Assembly (NCBI GenBank): GCA_019090615.1
Contig: JAHRVQ010000012.1
Span: 1-64,000 of the forward strand
Direction of reading: 5' to 3'
DNA from: Pseudomonadales bacterium
GTDB taxonomy: Bacteria; Pseudomonadota; Gammaproteobacteria; Pseudomonadales; Azotimanducaceae
DNA length: 64,000 bases
This document shows, piece by piece, positions 9,006 through 17,667 of the stretch (position 1 is the first letter of the stretch; each line of letters opens with the position of its first letter). The position numbers and the translations under genes are program-made. The notes under the pieces were generated by a model, which worked only from the letters and a program-made list of their open reading frames with translations, did no database searches and was not told the origin of the DNA.

Positions 9006-10343
9006 TTAAAACAATAACAACCGATTCTGAAAGTCCTCGTTTTTCAAATCCTGAGACCATATTTCAACAACACTAAAGCGTTCAATAACCGCCGGCTGAC
9101 CCACATGAACGTCTAACCCCTGAATCCAGTCCAGGGTCTGATCAAACGCAAGCTGCGAGTCTGCAACACTAAATTCATCACTGGCACCATAATCCAGGCC
9201 CAACGAAATATCGGTAAAACGATTCGGCTCACCGGTAAAACTTGCCACTGTTTGGCAAACACTAAAGCTATTTAACGCCGCCTCCTGAACAATCGGAAAC
9301 ACACCCACTGTATCAGCGCCGTTGACACTAAGCCGTTCTGAACACCACCAGGCCGCAACACCAACACGCTTACTTTCAGCCACGTGATCCCAGAGATTCT
9401 GCCAAAGATCGGCCGAATTAAAAATTTCATGCACTTCAAAAGCGATAGGTGTAGTGGGAAACGCTGCTCGATACATATCCATTATTGTTTTATAGGCAGC
9501 GCTAAGAATTTCAGGCGTATAACCCGCAGCGGTATAGGCGACTTCATCGACTCGACAATGGCCTTCGGCACCATTGCCCGAACAGGCACCGGTAAAATAC
9601 ATCAAGGCCAGTGCCGGATGCGAATCGAACCGCTCGCCAAGGGCGCCGACTAATGCCTGCTTATGCGCAAGATAGTTAAGATCCCAGGCCAGGCACATTT
9701 CTGCCAGCTCACCACGTTTTTCATAGGCAAAGGTGACACAGCTATCTTTAACAAAATCAGGCGCGCTATCACCATCCATTATGATTAAATTGACCTGAAT
9801 AGCCGCGTCTGTTGCGGCATCAAGTTGTTGTTGTACCTGATCAAGCACACAATCAATATTGTCATCGGAAGCGCAGTCGTTCCAGTTAATACGCAGTAAC
9901 ACCCCTTTCAAAGCCGTTGAATCAGGTGCATTGCCAACCGGGTCGTTTATCCCAGCAGACTCAAAGACACCAAAGGGCAATGGCTTACAGGCATCAACGC
10001 CACACTCAGCAGCGAGCGCTTGTTCATCTTGAGCTGTATCTTGTGCTGCATCATCCACTGGCCCCGCATCAGGAATATCTTCAATCCCACCCTCTGATGC
10101 GTCACCAATCGTGTTATCAGAGCCAGACTGAGAATCTTCAGCAGCCTCAGCATTGTCGTCGTTAGCCTCTTCGCTACCAGCAGATTCATCAATAGAATCA
10201 ACTGAATCGTCCTGAAGCGCATCGCCTTGATCCACAACCTGGCTACTGGAACCGCCGCCACCCCCACTACCACAGGCGCTGATAATAAGGCTGAAAATAA
10301 CGATTAAACCAGGCCGCATAACCAGCTTATAAACTTCCATCAT
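9006..10343 (-). CDS. outer-surface lipoprotein with acidic linker and possible glycoside-hydrolase-like domain
   Basis: 445 aa. A lipoprotein signal peptide ends in a lipobox (LIISAC, Cys at about residue 24) followed by GSGGGGGSSS. A strongly acidic, low-complexity linker of about 80 residues (Asp/Glu/Ser/Gly-rich) leads to a globular C-terminal domain of about 320 residues. That domain has Cys pairs and stretches such as LLRINWNDC, NLIIMDGD, PALALMYFTGAC and TPIAFEVHEIF. The alternation resembles a TIM-barrel glycoside hydrolase, but I cannot name the family or its acid residues with confidence. It is likely anchored at the outer membrane. SD GGAG lies about 10 bases before the ATG. It ends at a strong terminator. 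Confidence 0.75.
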   Translation of the reverse strand: MMEVYKLVMRPGLIVIFSLIISACGSGGGGGSSSQVVDQGDALQDDSVDSIDESAGSEEANDDNAEAAEDSQSGSDNTIGDASEGGIEDIPDAGPVDDAAQDTAQDEQALAAECGVDACKPLPFGVFESAGINDPVGNAPDSTALKGVLLRINWNDCASDDNIDCVLDQVQQQLDAATDAAIQVNLIIMDGDSAPDFVKDSCVTFAYEKRGELAEMCLAWDLNYLAHKQALVGALGERFDSHPALALMYFTGACSGNGAEGHCRVDEVAYTAAGYTPEILSAAYKTIMDMYRAAFPTTPIAFEVHEIFNSADLWQNLWDHVAESKRVGVAAWWCSERLSVNGADTVGVFPIVQEAALNSFSVCQTVASFTGEPNRFTDISLGLDYGASDEFSVADSQLAFDQTLDWIQGLDVHVGQPAVIERFSVVEIWSQDLKNEDFQNRLLLF

Positions 10344-10679
10344 CTGTCTCTACTCCAACGCCTACCGGGCATTTAGCTAAGCAATTTATAACCGTACCTA
10401 ACAATAAGCGCTGCTCGACAGCGCAAACGCTTTAGCTGGCTGCAAACCAAGCTGGGCAGACGATTATTTTTTTGTTTGAGTATACCAACAGCACCTTAAC
10501 CAAAGCTGAACTCGGTTTAACATCGGCCCCATTTAAACGAGCAGTTAAACACCAGGGTTAAGCGTACAGTAGAGTAGACATATTGAAATCGACAGGAGGG
10601 ACGTAAAGGGCTCGCTCAAAATGGCAAGTTGGGGCCGAAGAAACTCAGAAAAATGTCCAGGTTTCTACGCCCCGTTTTT
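10344..10679. other. spacer, nothing recognised
   Basis: 336 bases between two minus-strand genes. It must hold the promoter of the lipoprotein gene. I see no gene, clear terminator or repeat beyond short AT-rich runs. Confidence 0.5.
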
Positions 10680-11885
10680 TTAACTAAAGTAAACACCGCC
10701 CTCGGTATTTCTAAGCTTATTGCGCGCAATCACCATGCGGTGTACTTCCGATGGGCCTTCACCAATACGTTTGATACGCAATTCTCGATACCACCGCTCT
10801 AAAGGCATCTCTTTAGCAACCCCCATGCCACCAAATATCTGAATGGCACGGTCAACAACCCGCCCCGCTGTTTCAGTACCATATAATTTACAGACTGAAG
10901 CATCAACTTTTACAATCTCACCAGCATCAGCCTTTGAAGCCGCATCGTAAACCAGTAGTCTTGCTGCCTGAAGCTCCACTTCTGAATCAGCAATCATCCA
11001 CTGGATAGCCTGCTTATCTTTTAATAACCCGCCGCGGGTCGGTCGTTGGTTAGCCCAACCACAGGCCATATCCAGGGCTTCCTGAGCGATGCCAATACAG
11101 CCTGCCGCATACGGAATCCTCGCATCAACCAACCAGGACTGGGCCACTGCAAATCCATAGCCTACTCGACCTAATACATTTTCTTCAGGTACTTCACAGT
11201 TTTCCAGCACAATTTCATAGGGCGATAAGGCGCGAATCACACCGATTTCATTAAATGTAATACCCGGGAAATCAGGCTCCACAATAAATGCAGTAATTTG
11301 TGGCGGCTCGCCTTCACGGCCATCATCACTTCGCGCAAAAACAACCCCATAGTCAGCCCCCGCTGCAGCGGTTATCCACATTTTCCTGCCGTTAAGCACC
11401 CAACGGTCGCCTTTTTTAACGGCCCGCGTCGTAATATTATTCCGCGGATCAGACCCCCCAGTCGGCTCGGTGATTGCTACAAAGGCGCGCTTTTTACCTT
11501 CAATACAGGGGATGCCATATTTTTCAATTTGCGCTTCGGTGCCACCCCATATTATATTTGGCGGACCACCGCCAAAAGCCCCTAGCGCGGGTGCATAAGC
11601 ACCTAAACGACATTTGGCAGATTCTTCGGCAATTATCACTCTGGTAAGTGCACTAACAGGGTTACCGCCGTATTCAGCCGGAATAGTCAAACCGGTCAAA
11701 CCCATGTCCTCAGCAATGCCTTTTAAATGTATCTTATCGGCTTTACTACAGCCAATAGCATCATAGGGAAGTTTATCTTCAATGGGCTTAACTTCTTCAC
11801 GCATAAAGCGCCTGACCTGTTCACGGAGCATCAAAAGCTCTTCCGGCAACTGAAACCCGTAATTAATATCGACTGTATCTGTCAT
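10680..11885 (-). CDS. acyl-CoA dehydrogenase (Glu376-type)
   Basis: 401 aa, full family length. The order is: N-terminal helical domain, beta domain with the FAD/substrate signature FVAITEPTGGSDPRNN (about 135-150) and WVLNGRKMWIT, then the C-terminal helical bundle with the arginine motif IKRIGEGPSEVHRMVIAR. The catalytic base is Glu376 in GEGPSE, in the standard position of short/medium-chain enzymes. It should catalyse FAD-dependent alpha,beta-desaturation of an acyl-CoA with electrons passed to ETF. It is the only acyl-CoA dehydrogenase in the window with the classical Glu; the others have Gly or are beta-type subunits. It appears monocistronic. Confidence 0.95.
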   Translation of the reverse strand: MTDTVDINYGFQLPEELLMLREQVRRFMREEVKPIEDKLPYDAIGCSKADKIHLKGIAEDMGLTGLTIPAEYGGNPVSALTRVIIAEESAKCRLGAYAPALGAFGGGPPNIIWGGTEAQIEKYGIPCIEGKKRAFVAITEPTGGSDPRNNITTRAVKKGDRWVLNGRKMWITAAAGADYGVVFARSDDGREGEPPQITAFIVEPDFPGITFNEIGVIRALSPYEIVLENCEVPEENVLGRVGYGFAVAQSWLVDARIPYAAGCIGIAQEALDMACGWANQRPTRGGLLKDKQAIQWMIADSEVELQAARLLVYDAASKADAGEIVKVDASVCKLYGTETAGRVVDRAIQIFGGMGVAKEMPLERWYRELRIKRIGEGPSEVHRMVIARNKLRNTEGGVYFS

Positions 11886-12598
11886 ACTATTCTCCTCACA
11901 TTTCCTTATTGTTAGGTTTATACTCAGCTATTTTTCATAATACTCTTTCATCTAACGAAGCTTTTTCCGGAAGGTGTTTCTACCACGACACATCGAATCG
12001 GCTTGCCTTTTGTGCCCCATAATAACTTCGTCGGCTATGATTCAGAATCAACCAAAAGTTAATTAAGCTGACCTGAAAGTATACCCAATAAAATACCATG
12101 GCCTGATGCGGGCCTGATTGGTAGTTACCCATCGGCTCATTCGAGCATCGTTAAGGGCCTTACAGTCTCATAAAAAACTGCTCAATAGCAAGCCGCGCGA
12201 TTCATACCAATCTCACCAGTACCGTTGCTCCTGCCCACAACTTCTGCGGCCCACAACATTGAGTAGGTTTTCATCTTAGTGATACTGCCAACCATTTTCG
12301 GGCATCTAAAGCCACTAATTGAAGAGAATGTTTTGATTTGACCGCAAAAAGTCCGTACATTTTAGGTTATTCACATTGTTGAGGTGTTAAAAACCGGCTT
12401 GTCAAAAATCAAAACAAACAAGACAGCTGAAAAAAGCGTTGAAGGTGTTGAAGGTAGAGTAGCAAGCCAATTTGCTCACATCCTAACTAACACCCTGATA
12501 AATCCACACGGTAAAACCAGAATCAAAAACTATAAAATAAAACCCATAAACTAAAACCATAAACTCAAACCACAAATGATAAAAACAGGAGCGTAGAT
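11886..12598. other. long spacer, possibly containing decayed sequence
   Basis: 713 bases between divergent genes. Short protein-like patches can be read on the minus strand near 11950-12036, but they are broken by stops and not assignable. The right part is AT-rich with imprecise short repeats (CCATAAACT-like near 12540-12575). Promoters for both neighbours are expected here. AGGAG is placed correctly before 12599. Confidence 0.5.
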
Positions 12599-13345
12599 AT
12601 GACCCAAGGACATGCTTTATTAACCGGTGCCCTCGGCGGATTGGGCACTGCCATGACCATCGCCATGAGCGAAGCTGGCATTCCAATTATTGCAACAGAC
12701 AGGCGCCAGGAAGACTATGAACCCTGGCGCGACGCACTACCTGCAGTAGCGCGAGACAATGTCAGTTTTTACCCCCTGGACGTAACCAGAGAAGAACAGG
12801 TAGACGAACTGGCAGCGGTTTTAAAATCTCAGGATATCCACATTTCTTATCTGGTCAACAATGCTGGCATACAAGGTGCCGCTCGACCCTGGGAGATGAC
12901 CACTAAAACCTGGGAACGTGTAATGCGTGTCAACATCAACGGTACGTTTTTCCTAACAAGAGCATTCAGTCAGGACATGTCCGTCGCTGGGTTCGGTAGA
13001 ATCGTCAATGTGGCCTCTTTATTCGCCTACCATCCAGGACGTGGCCAGGGGCCTTATGCCGCCGGAAAAGCCGCTATTACCGGATATACCCGCTCTACAG
13101 CGTTAGACCTAGCTGAATCTGGCGTTACAGTTAATGCCATCGCACCTGGGTATATTTGGCACCAACGCCTCGAGGAAGTTTTCCCAGGCGATAGCTCAGA
13201 CATAACCTTTGACGAAGTACCCATGAAACGATCCGGTAAACCTTCGGAAATCGCGGCCACACTGGCTTTTTTGCTATCTGAGGGCGCCGGCTACATTACT
13301 GGCCAAACAATTCATGTCAATGGCGGCCTGTATTTACCCGGCTAA
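12599..13345 (+). CDS. short-chain dehydrogenase/reductase (SDR)
   Basis: 248 aa classical SDR. The cofactor loop TGALGGLG is at 9-16. NNAG is present, and the catalytic Ser140, Tyr153 and Lys157 are in NVASLF and YAAGK. The C-terminal 'GYITGQTIHVNGGLYLPG' is typical of 3-oxoacyl reductase-like members. It probably oxidises or reduces a hydroxy/keto group with NAD(P). AGGAG lies 8-10 bases before the ATG. It ends in a hairpin terminator, so it looks monocistronic. The substrate is unknown. Confidence 0.92.
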   Translation: MTQGHALLTGALGGLGTAMTIAMSEAGIPIIATDRRQEDYEPWRDALPAVARDNVSFYPLDVTREEQVDELAAVLKSQDIHISYLVNNAGIQGAARPWEMTTKTWERVMRVNINGTFFLTRAFSQDMSVAGFGRIVNVASLFAYHPGRGQGPYAAGKAAITGYTRSTALDLAESGVTVNAIAPGYIWHQRLEEVFPGDSSDITFDEVPMKRSGKPSEIAATLAFLLSEGAGYITGQTIHVNGGLYLPG

Positions 13346-13363
13346 TCCTGAAACTTCAAGCAC

Positions 13364-13404
13364 AAAATCAGCGCCGCTACAGGACCGAGTGAGTCGCTGA
13401 TTTT
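13364..13404 (+). terminator. hairpin terminator after the SDR gene
   Basis: Perfect 10-bp inverted repeat AAAATCAGCG/CGCTGATTTT around a 21-base loop, starting 18 bases after the stop and ending in a T-run on the plus strand. Confidence 0.7.
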
Positions 13405-13718
13405 GGTCTAACTTCATCCTTGGATCATACGCTTTAGTTCGCTTTGCTGGTATCAATATTCGCATAGCTATGTTTCAATATTTAATATTAAAAATCATCA
13501 CGTACGGATCATACCGAGCAGTTCATAATATATAACAATGGCGAGCAAGAAAGATTAATAATGCTTGCAGCAGGACTTATATCAAACCTAAGTTAAAGCT
13601 AAGTTAAAGCTATCAAAGAAACACATCCCATTCGCCAACTAGCACGCAATCAACACCCTCTAATTACTATAACGATATTAAACCCACAAAACGCTCAAAC
13701 GAGCAAGGAAATCAAATT
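13405..13718. other. AT-rich spacer with 11-bp duplication
   Basis: A perfect tandem duplication of CTAAGTTAAAG lies at 13588-13609. No gene is seen. The promoter of the CMD gene at 13719 is expected here. Confidence 0.6.
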
Positions 13719-14108
13719 ATGGCAGATATAGAAAACGAAGAAAAACGCAAAAAAGGCATCGAATTTTTTAAAAAACTGGTCGCAGGCCAACCCAGAAACC
13801 CTTCTTCAAGCCGCTCATCAGTACCGGCAAATTTTTCTCGTTATACCATGGAACATCTGTTCGGTGACGTCTGGCAAGATGATGCATTAACGCTAGAAAC
13901 ACGCTCACTCATCACCTGTACAATATTGGTCGCACTTAACCGTGAAGCCGAACAAAGAATCCATTTTCCTGGCGCAAAAAACCTTGGCGTAGAACGCACG
14001 CAACTTGAGGCTATGATCACTCATGCCGCTCATTATGCCGGTTGGCCGGTCGCTGCAAGTGCTTTTCGCGTATTAGGCGAAGTTTGGCCCGAAGAAGAAG
14101 AGAAATAA
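13719..14108 (+). CDS. PcaC-like carboxymuconolactone decarboxylase family protein
   Basis: 129 aa, the length of gamma-carboxymuconolactone decarboxylase. The block TRSLITCTILVALNRE followed by QRIHF matches the conserved PcaC core (TRSLITxxxLVALNRE, then xxH), and 'HAAHYAGWPVAASAFRV' matches its C-terminal helix. True PcaC acts in protocatechuate catabolism, but no other pca genes are nearby, so the substrate may differ. AAGGAA precedes the ATG. It is followed 130 bases later by a MaoC hydratase on the same strand, so both may serve the same ring-degradation step. Confidence 0.85.
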   Translation: MADIENEEKRKKGIEFFKKLVAGQPRNPSSSRSSVPANFSRYTMEHLFGDVWQDDALTLETRSLITCTILVALNREAEQRIHFPGAKNLGVERTQLEAMITHAAHYAGWPVAASAFRVLGEVWPEEEEK

Positions 14109-14238
14109 AACGTCTAGTGATTATTAAATCCACCACAGTGCCATCAACACGGCCATCAAAAAACATGACCCTGTAAAGTAGCGCTGTAGAACTGCTAGCT
14201 AACACTTCACAACATTAACACCTGACCAGGAGATATCC

Positions 14239-14691
14239 ATGTCATCAACACTGGAAGAACTAGAACAACAAATTGGCAAAGAATCTAAGCCATCAGAATG
14301 GCTTACTATTGACCAGCAGAGAATCAATGATTTCGCAGAAGCAACTGGCGACCATCAATTTATTCATGTTGACCCAGAACGAGCAAAAGCGGGCCCTTTC
14401 GGCGGCACCATTGCCCACGGCTACCTTTCCCTGTCTTTGTTGCCCATGTTACAGAAAGATATTTCGATCAGCCCCAAGGGCGTCAAGATGGGCGTCAATT
14501 ATGGACTGGACAAACTAAGATTCCTTACCCCTGTTAAAGCCGGCAAAAAAGTGCGCTTAAAATCCACATTGATGTCAGTTACCGAAAAACAGCCAGGTCA
14601 ATTCTTAATGAAATCAGAAATAGTTATGGAAATTGATGGCGAATCCAAACCAGCACTAATAGCCGAAACCCTAGGACTTATCTTTACTTAG
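14239..14691 (+). CDS. MaoC-like (R)-specific enoyl-CoA hydratase
   Basis: 150 aa single hot-dog domain. The hydratase-2 motif is present: TGDHQFIHVDPERA with Asp38 and His43 (same D-x4-H spacing as in PhaJ-type enzymes), followed by FGGTIAHGYLSLSLLP. It adds water to a trans-2-enoyl-CoA, which fits the surrounding beta-oxidation genes. AGGAG lies 9 bases before the ATG. The stop codon is only 2 bases from the first of two 86-bp palindromic repeats. Confidence 0.92.
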   Translation: MSSTLEELEQQIGKESKPSEWLTIDQQRINDFAEATGDHQFIHVDPERAKAGPFGGTIAHGYLSLSLLPMLQKDISISPKGVKMGVNYGLDKLRFLTPVKAGKKVRLKSTLMSVTEKQPGQFLMKSEIVMEIDGESKPALIAETLGLIFT

Positions 14692-14693
14692 GG

Positions 14694-14873
14694 AACTTCT
14701 GATTAAGAGGATATTTTCGTTGTGGCAAGGAAGGCTTACCTGACACCGCCACAGCAAAAATAGACCTTAATCAGATGTTAACCAGGGAACTTCTGATTAA
14801 GAGGATATTTTCGTTGTGGCAAGGAAGGCTCGCCTGACACCGCCACAGCAAAAATAGACCTTAATCAGATGTT
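14694..14873. repeat. 86-bp palindromic MITE-like element in tandem duplicate
   Basis: Two 86-bp copies (14694-14779 and 14788-14873; period 94) are almost identical, with one two-base difference. Each begins AACTTCTGATTAAG and ends CTTAATCAGATGTT, i.e. a 14-bp terminal inverted repeat with one mismatch, and contains an inner inverted pair (TTGTGGC / GCCACAG). No coding capacity is seen. Structure and size fit a small non-autonomous element or a structured RNA/REP-like palindrome. It may also terminate transcription from the MaoC gene. Confidence 0.8.
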
Positions 14874-14996
14874 CTTTATTAGAACCGCTGAGGGCTCTTT
14901 ATTAGAACCGCTGAGGGCTCTAAATCAAGCCGAGGGCTCCACAAGAACCGCCGAGGGCTCTTTATTAGAGCCGCTGAGGGCTCTAAATCAAGCCGA
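14874..14996. repeat. imperfect 19-23-bp repeat array abutting the SDR 3' end
   Basis: Units share the core GCYGAGGGCT: 14874-14896, 14897-14919, 14920-14938, 14939-14959 and 14960-14982. The sequence CTAAATCAAGCCGA, which is the end and stop codon of the minus-strand SDR gene (14983-14996), recurs at 14920-14933. The array has therefore copied part of the gene's end. Confidence 0.85.
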
Positions 14997-15825
14997 TAGG
15001 CGTGATGTCGGTGCGGGCCAGTATGGCTTCGAATCGTTGCCGGACAACTTCATCCCATTCTCCATGGGGCAATATATATACCTGGTTATCCTTAATTGCC
15101 TGAAAAACTATATCAGCAATTTCAGCAGGTTGCTTACCTGCCTCTAACAATCCCTTAATCCTGTCAGCTTGCACTTTACTCTTCTCGGTATCATTTGCAC
15201 TAGCATCACCCAACCGATTACGCTCAGCATCATGAATATTGGTATTAACAAAACCAGGGCATAAAACCGAGGCACCAATATTAGCCTTATTGGCCTTTAA
15301 ATCTTGTACTAACCCCTCGGTCAGGGACAAAACACCATGTTTGCTTACCCCATAAGGGCCACCACTGGTCAACAAACCAGCTAACGATGCGGTATTAACA
15401 ATATGTGAATCCTCACCATGTTCCAGCATATGCGGCACAAAGGTTTGAATACCCGACAGCACGCCATCAAAATTCACACCCATAGTCCATTTCCAGTCAG
15501 CGTCAGGCACTTCCCATACACCCTTTGCCTGCGAGGCAAAACTTGCAACACCCGCATTGTTGCAAAGAATATGTACCTTGCCGAACTTCTCAACGGTTTT
15601 AGCCAACAGATTTTCAATGGAGTCCTTTTGCATGGTATTGGTAATTACCCCATGAACGGAATATTGTTTTTGCTCCATTTCCTGCACAGCTTTTTGTAGC
15701 GCCTCTTCTTCAATATCCGCCAGTACAACGTTCATTCGTTCACTAGCAAATTTTTCAGCCAAACCCCGACCGATACCACTGGCACCGCCGGTTATCACCA
15801 CTGTTTTTCCGTTAAAGTCCTTCAT
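14983..15825 (-). CDS. short-chain dehydrogenase/reductase (SDR)
   Basis: 280 aa. N-terminal TGGASGIG at 12-19; NNAG; catalytic Ser147 in NTASLAG and Tyr158/Lys162 in PYGVSKHG. The C-terminal extension of about 40 residues is typical of the large 'SDR family NAD(P)-dependent oxidoreductase' group found in degradation clusters. It is the last gene of the minus-strand Rieske/DUF35 run; the gap to the thiolase-like gene is under 100 bases. Its stop codon lies inside a repeat array. The substrate is unknown, probably a hydroxyacyl-CoA or cyclic alcohol. Confidence 0.92.
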   Translation of the reverse strand: MKDFNGKTVVITGGASGIGRGLAEKFASERMNVVLADIEEEALQKAVQEMEQKQYSVHGVITNTMQKDSIENLLAKTVEKFGKVHILCNNAGVASFASQAKGVWEVPDADWKWTMGVNFDGVLSGIQTFVPHMLEHGEDSHIVNTASLAGLLTSGGPYGVSKHGVLSLTEGLVQDLKANKANIGASVLCPGFVNTNIHDAERNRLGDASANDTEKSKVQADRIKGLLEAGKQPAEIADIVFQAIKDNQVYILPHGEWDEVVRQRFEAILARTDITPIGLI

Positions 15826-15912
15826 TCATCTCGCCCATCTAGTTAAATATAAAATTTAAATAAGGAATTTAAATATAGGTTGCTTGCCGCGCCTACAAAT
15901 CAACTGCCATCT

Positions 15913-17058
15913 TCAAACCGCCTGTAATAGATGCACCAGGCATACTGCACCTATCCCCACCATATGGGTAAGACCGGTTTTCGCATTGGGATGCTGCCTC
16001 AATCCTGCCTCACCTCTTAGTTGACGAGTGACTTCAACCACCTGCCCTGTGCCTGTTGGGCCAATTGGATGCCCCATAGCCAGTAACCCACCCGATGGAC
16101 TTAAAGCACAACGCCCGCCGATATCAAAAGCTCCTGCGGCAATCAGCTCAGCGGCTTCGCCTTCACCACATAAACCCATGGCTTCTGCGTATAATATTTC
16201 TTCAATGCTAAAAGCATCATGTAATTCAACCACGTCGATCTGATCCGCGCCAATGCCACTTTGCTCATAGGCTTTACCCACTGTGATCCTGGTCAGTTCA
16301 GAATCTATATCTGTGCCCGGCGGATAAAGTTGCTCAGAACCTGAAACTGACGCCATGACCTGAACCAAACGACTTTCATCAATATTGAATTTAGCAATAG
16401 CATCTTCTGATACAACGACGACTGCTGCTGCGCCTTCACCAACGGGGCAACACTGCAACCGAGTTAAGGGGCCCGCCATAAAAGGGGGCTCCAATACTTC
16501 TTGCATGGTTCTAACTTTTTGTCGTTGAGCGTAGGGATTCATAGCACCGTTACGATGATTTTTTACCGCAACTGATGCCAAATGTTCAGCCGTTATACCG
16601 CTTTGAGCCATATAACGGTTTGCCAACAAAGCAAAATGCGCCACCGGTGCAGTACCCCGCCCGACTAAATCTCTGGGTCCGCCGCCAGCACCACGCAACG
16701 GCGGGCCAGGCTTATCTACCCCCGCCGCCATCGAAACATCGGTCAGACCACAGGCAACATCAATAACCGCCTGACGGAAAGATGTAGAACCTGACGCTGA
16801 CGCGTTTTCAACCTGTGCGATCGGTATACCCGTGGTACCCAGATGTTTGATCATTGCCCGACCAGGTGCCATACCCAATAGCGCCGTGCCAAGATAAAAT
16901 GACTCAATATCCGGCCAGCCCAATTTCGCATCGTCCAGCGCCGCTCTAATAGCTGTCAGGCCTAATTCCACATAGGGCCGATCTGTCTTTCGTTGATATT
17001 GGTCCAGGCCAATGCCAACTACATATACTGGCCGCATATCTTTAATTGATTTAGTCAT
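15913..17058 (-). CDS. thiolase-superfamily, Ltp2-like aldolase or lipid-transfer protein (nucleophilic Cys replaced by Ser)
   Basis: 381 aa SCP2-thiolase-type fold: NHRNGAMNPYAQ, VVELHDAFSIEE and GGLLAMGHPIGPTGTGQ are all present. The position of the thiolase nucleophile (NNNCSTGST in SCPx) reads ENASASGSTS, so the Cys is Ser87. Standard thiolysis is then unlikely. Known members without the Cys include Ltp2-type retro-aldolases that cleave steroid side-chain beta-hydroxyacyl-CoAs in complex with a DUF35 protein. A DUF35 gene lies immediately upstream, which supports that reading. The aldolase role is inferred; a non-enzymatic carrier role is the alternative. Confidence 0.82.
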   Translation of the reverse strand: MTKSIKDMRPVYVVGIGLDQYQRKTDRPYVELGLTAIRAALDDAKLGWPDIESFYLGTALLGMAPGRAMIKHLGTTGIPIAQVENASASGSTSFRQAVIDVACGLTDVSMAAGVDKPGPPLRGAGGGPRDLVGRGTAPVAHFALLANRYMAQSGITAEHLASVAVKNHRNGAMNPYAQRQKVRTMQEVLEPPFMAGPLTRLQCCPVGEGAAAVVVVSEDAIAKFNIDESRLVQVMASVSGSEQLYPPGTDIDSELTRITVGKAYEQSGIGADQIDVVELHDAFSIEEILYAEAMGLCGEGEAAELIAAGAFDIGGRCALSPSGGLLAMGHPIGPTGTGQVVEVTRQLRGEAGLRQHPNAKTGLTHMVGIGAVCLVHLLQAV

Positions 17059-17224
17059 AGTTGATCTAACTTCCCCGTCTTATGGACATCAAACTGGCAG
17101 CAATATTTACTTTCGTATCTGTATTTTCGTATTGATATTTGAGTGTTGGTTTTTCGTATTTTATGGCTTTATAAACATTTGGCTTTAACCACCTGTTTAG
17201 AGATAATTGTTTACCGATAAGAGT

Positions 17225-17590
17225 TTAATCCGCATTAACATAAAACCTGACCACTGATTTATCATCCACAGTCTCTATCCGGCCCAGTACCGAGGCACCT
17301 ATTTTTAAAGGCGCTGATTCTGCAAGAATAGCTCTAATTGCCGGGCCATTTTCCAACTCAATTGTTGCAAGAGAAAAACCCTTTTCAGTACCCGGCAAAA
17401 CATCGGCGGCAGATAATAAGTGACCTTTCATCGCAAAGGCCCTGGAATTAAGCCCTTCACCATGAGTACCACACCGCTCACATCCAAGTGTGACCGCAGG
17501 AAACCAGGTATGTTGGCAGGCTCCACATTCGGTACCAATAATTACCGGCTCACCGTTTTCCAGTCTAAAGGGTTGTACTGTGTCTACCAT
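17225..17590 (-). CDS. DUF35 OB-fold/zinc-ribbon protein, likely partner of the thiolase-like protein
   Basis: 121 aa. The N-terminal zinc ribbon has two Cys pairs (CGAC at about 21-24 and CERC at about 36-39), followed by an OB-fold. This is the ChsH2-DUF35-like module that binds acyl-CoA and partners thiolase-fold proteins. It lies just upstream of the Ser87 thiolase-like gene on the same strand, the usual arrangement of such pairs. Confidence 0.88.
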   Translation of the reverse strand: MVDTVQPFRLENGEPVIIGTECGACQHTWFPAVTLGCERCGTHGEGLNSRAFAMKGHLLSAADVLPGTEKGFSLATIELENGPAIRAILAESAPLKIGASVLGRIETVDDKSVVRFYVNAD

Positions 17591-17667
17591 ATCCGTCCCC
17601 GTGATAGTTGACCTGATGTTGTGTGTTTGTTAGTTGCCGGTAGATGCCAAAGACGGCTGAGAATTCC

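Noticed and set aside
11950-12036. Protein-like patch on the minus strand (GTKGKPIRCVVVETPSGK)
   Set aside because: Only about 25 codons between stops, no neighbour in frame and no recognised family; too little for a pseudogene call.
14869-15147. Open frame over the 14.9-kb repeat array
   Set aside because: Antisense to the SDR gene and driven by the repeats.
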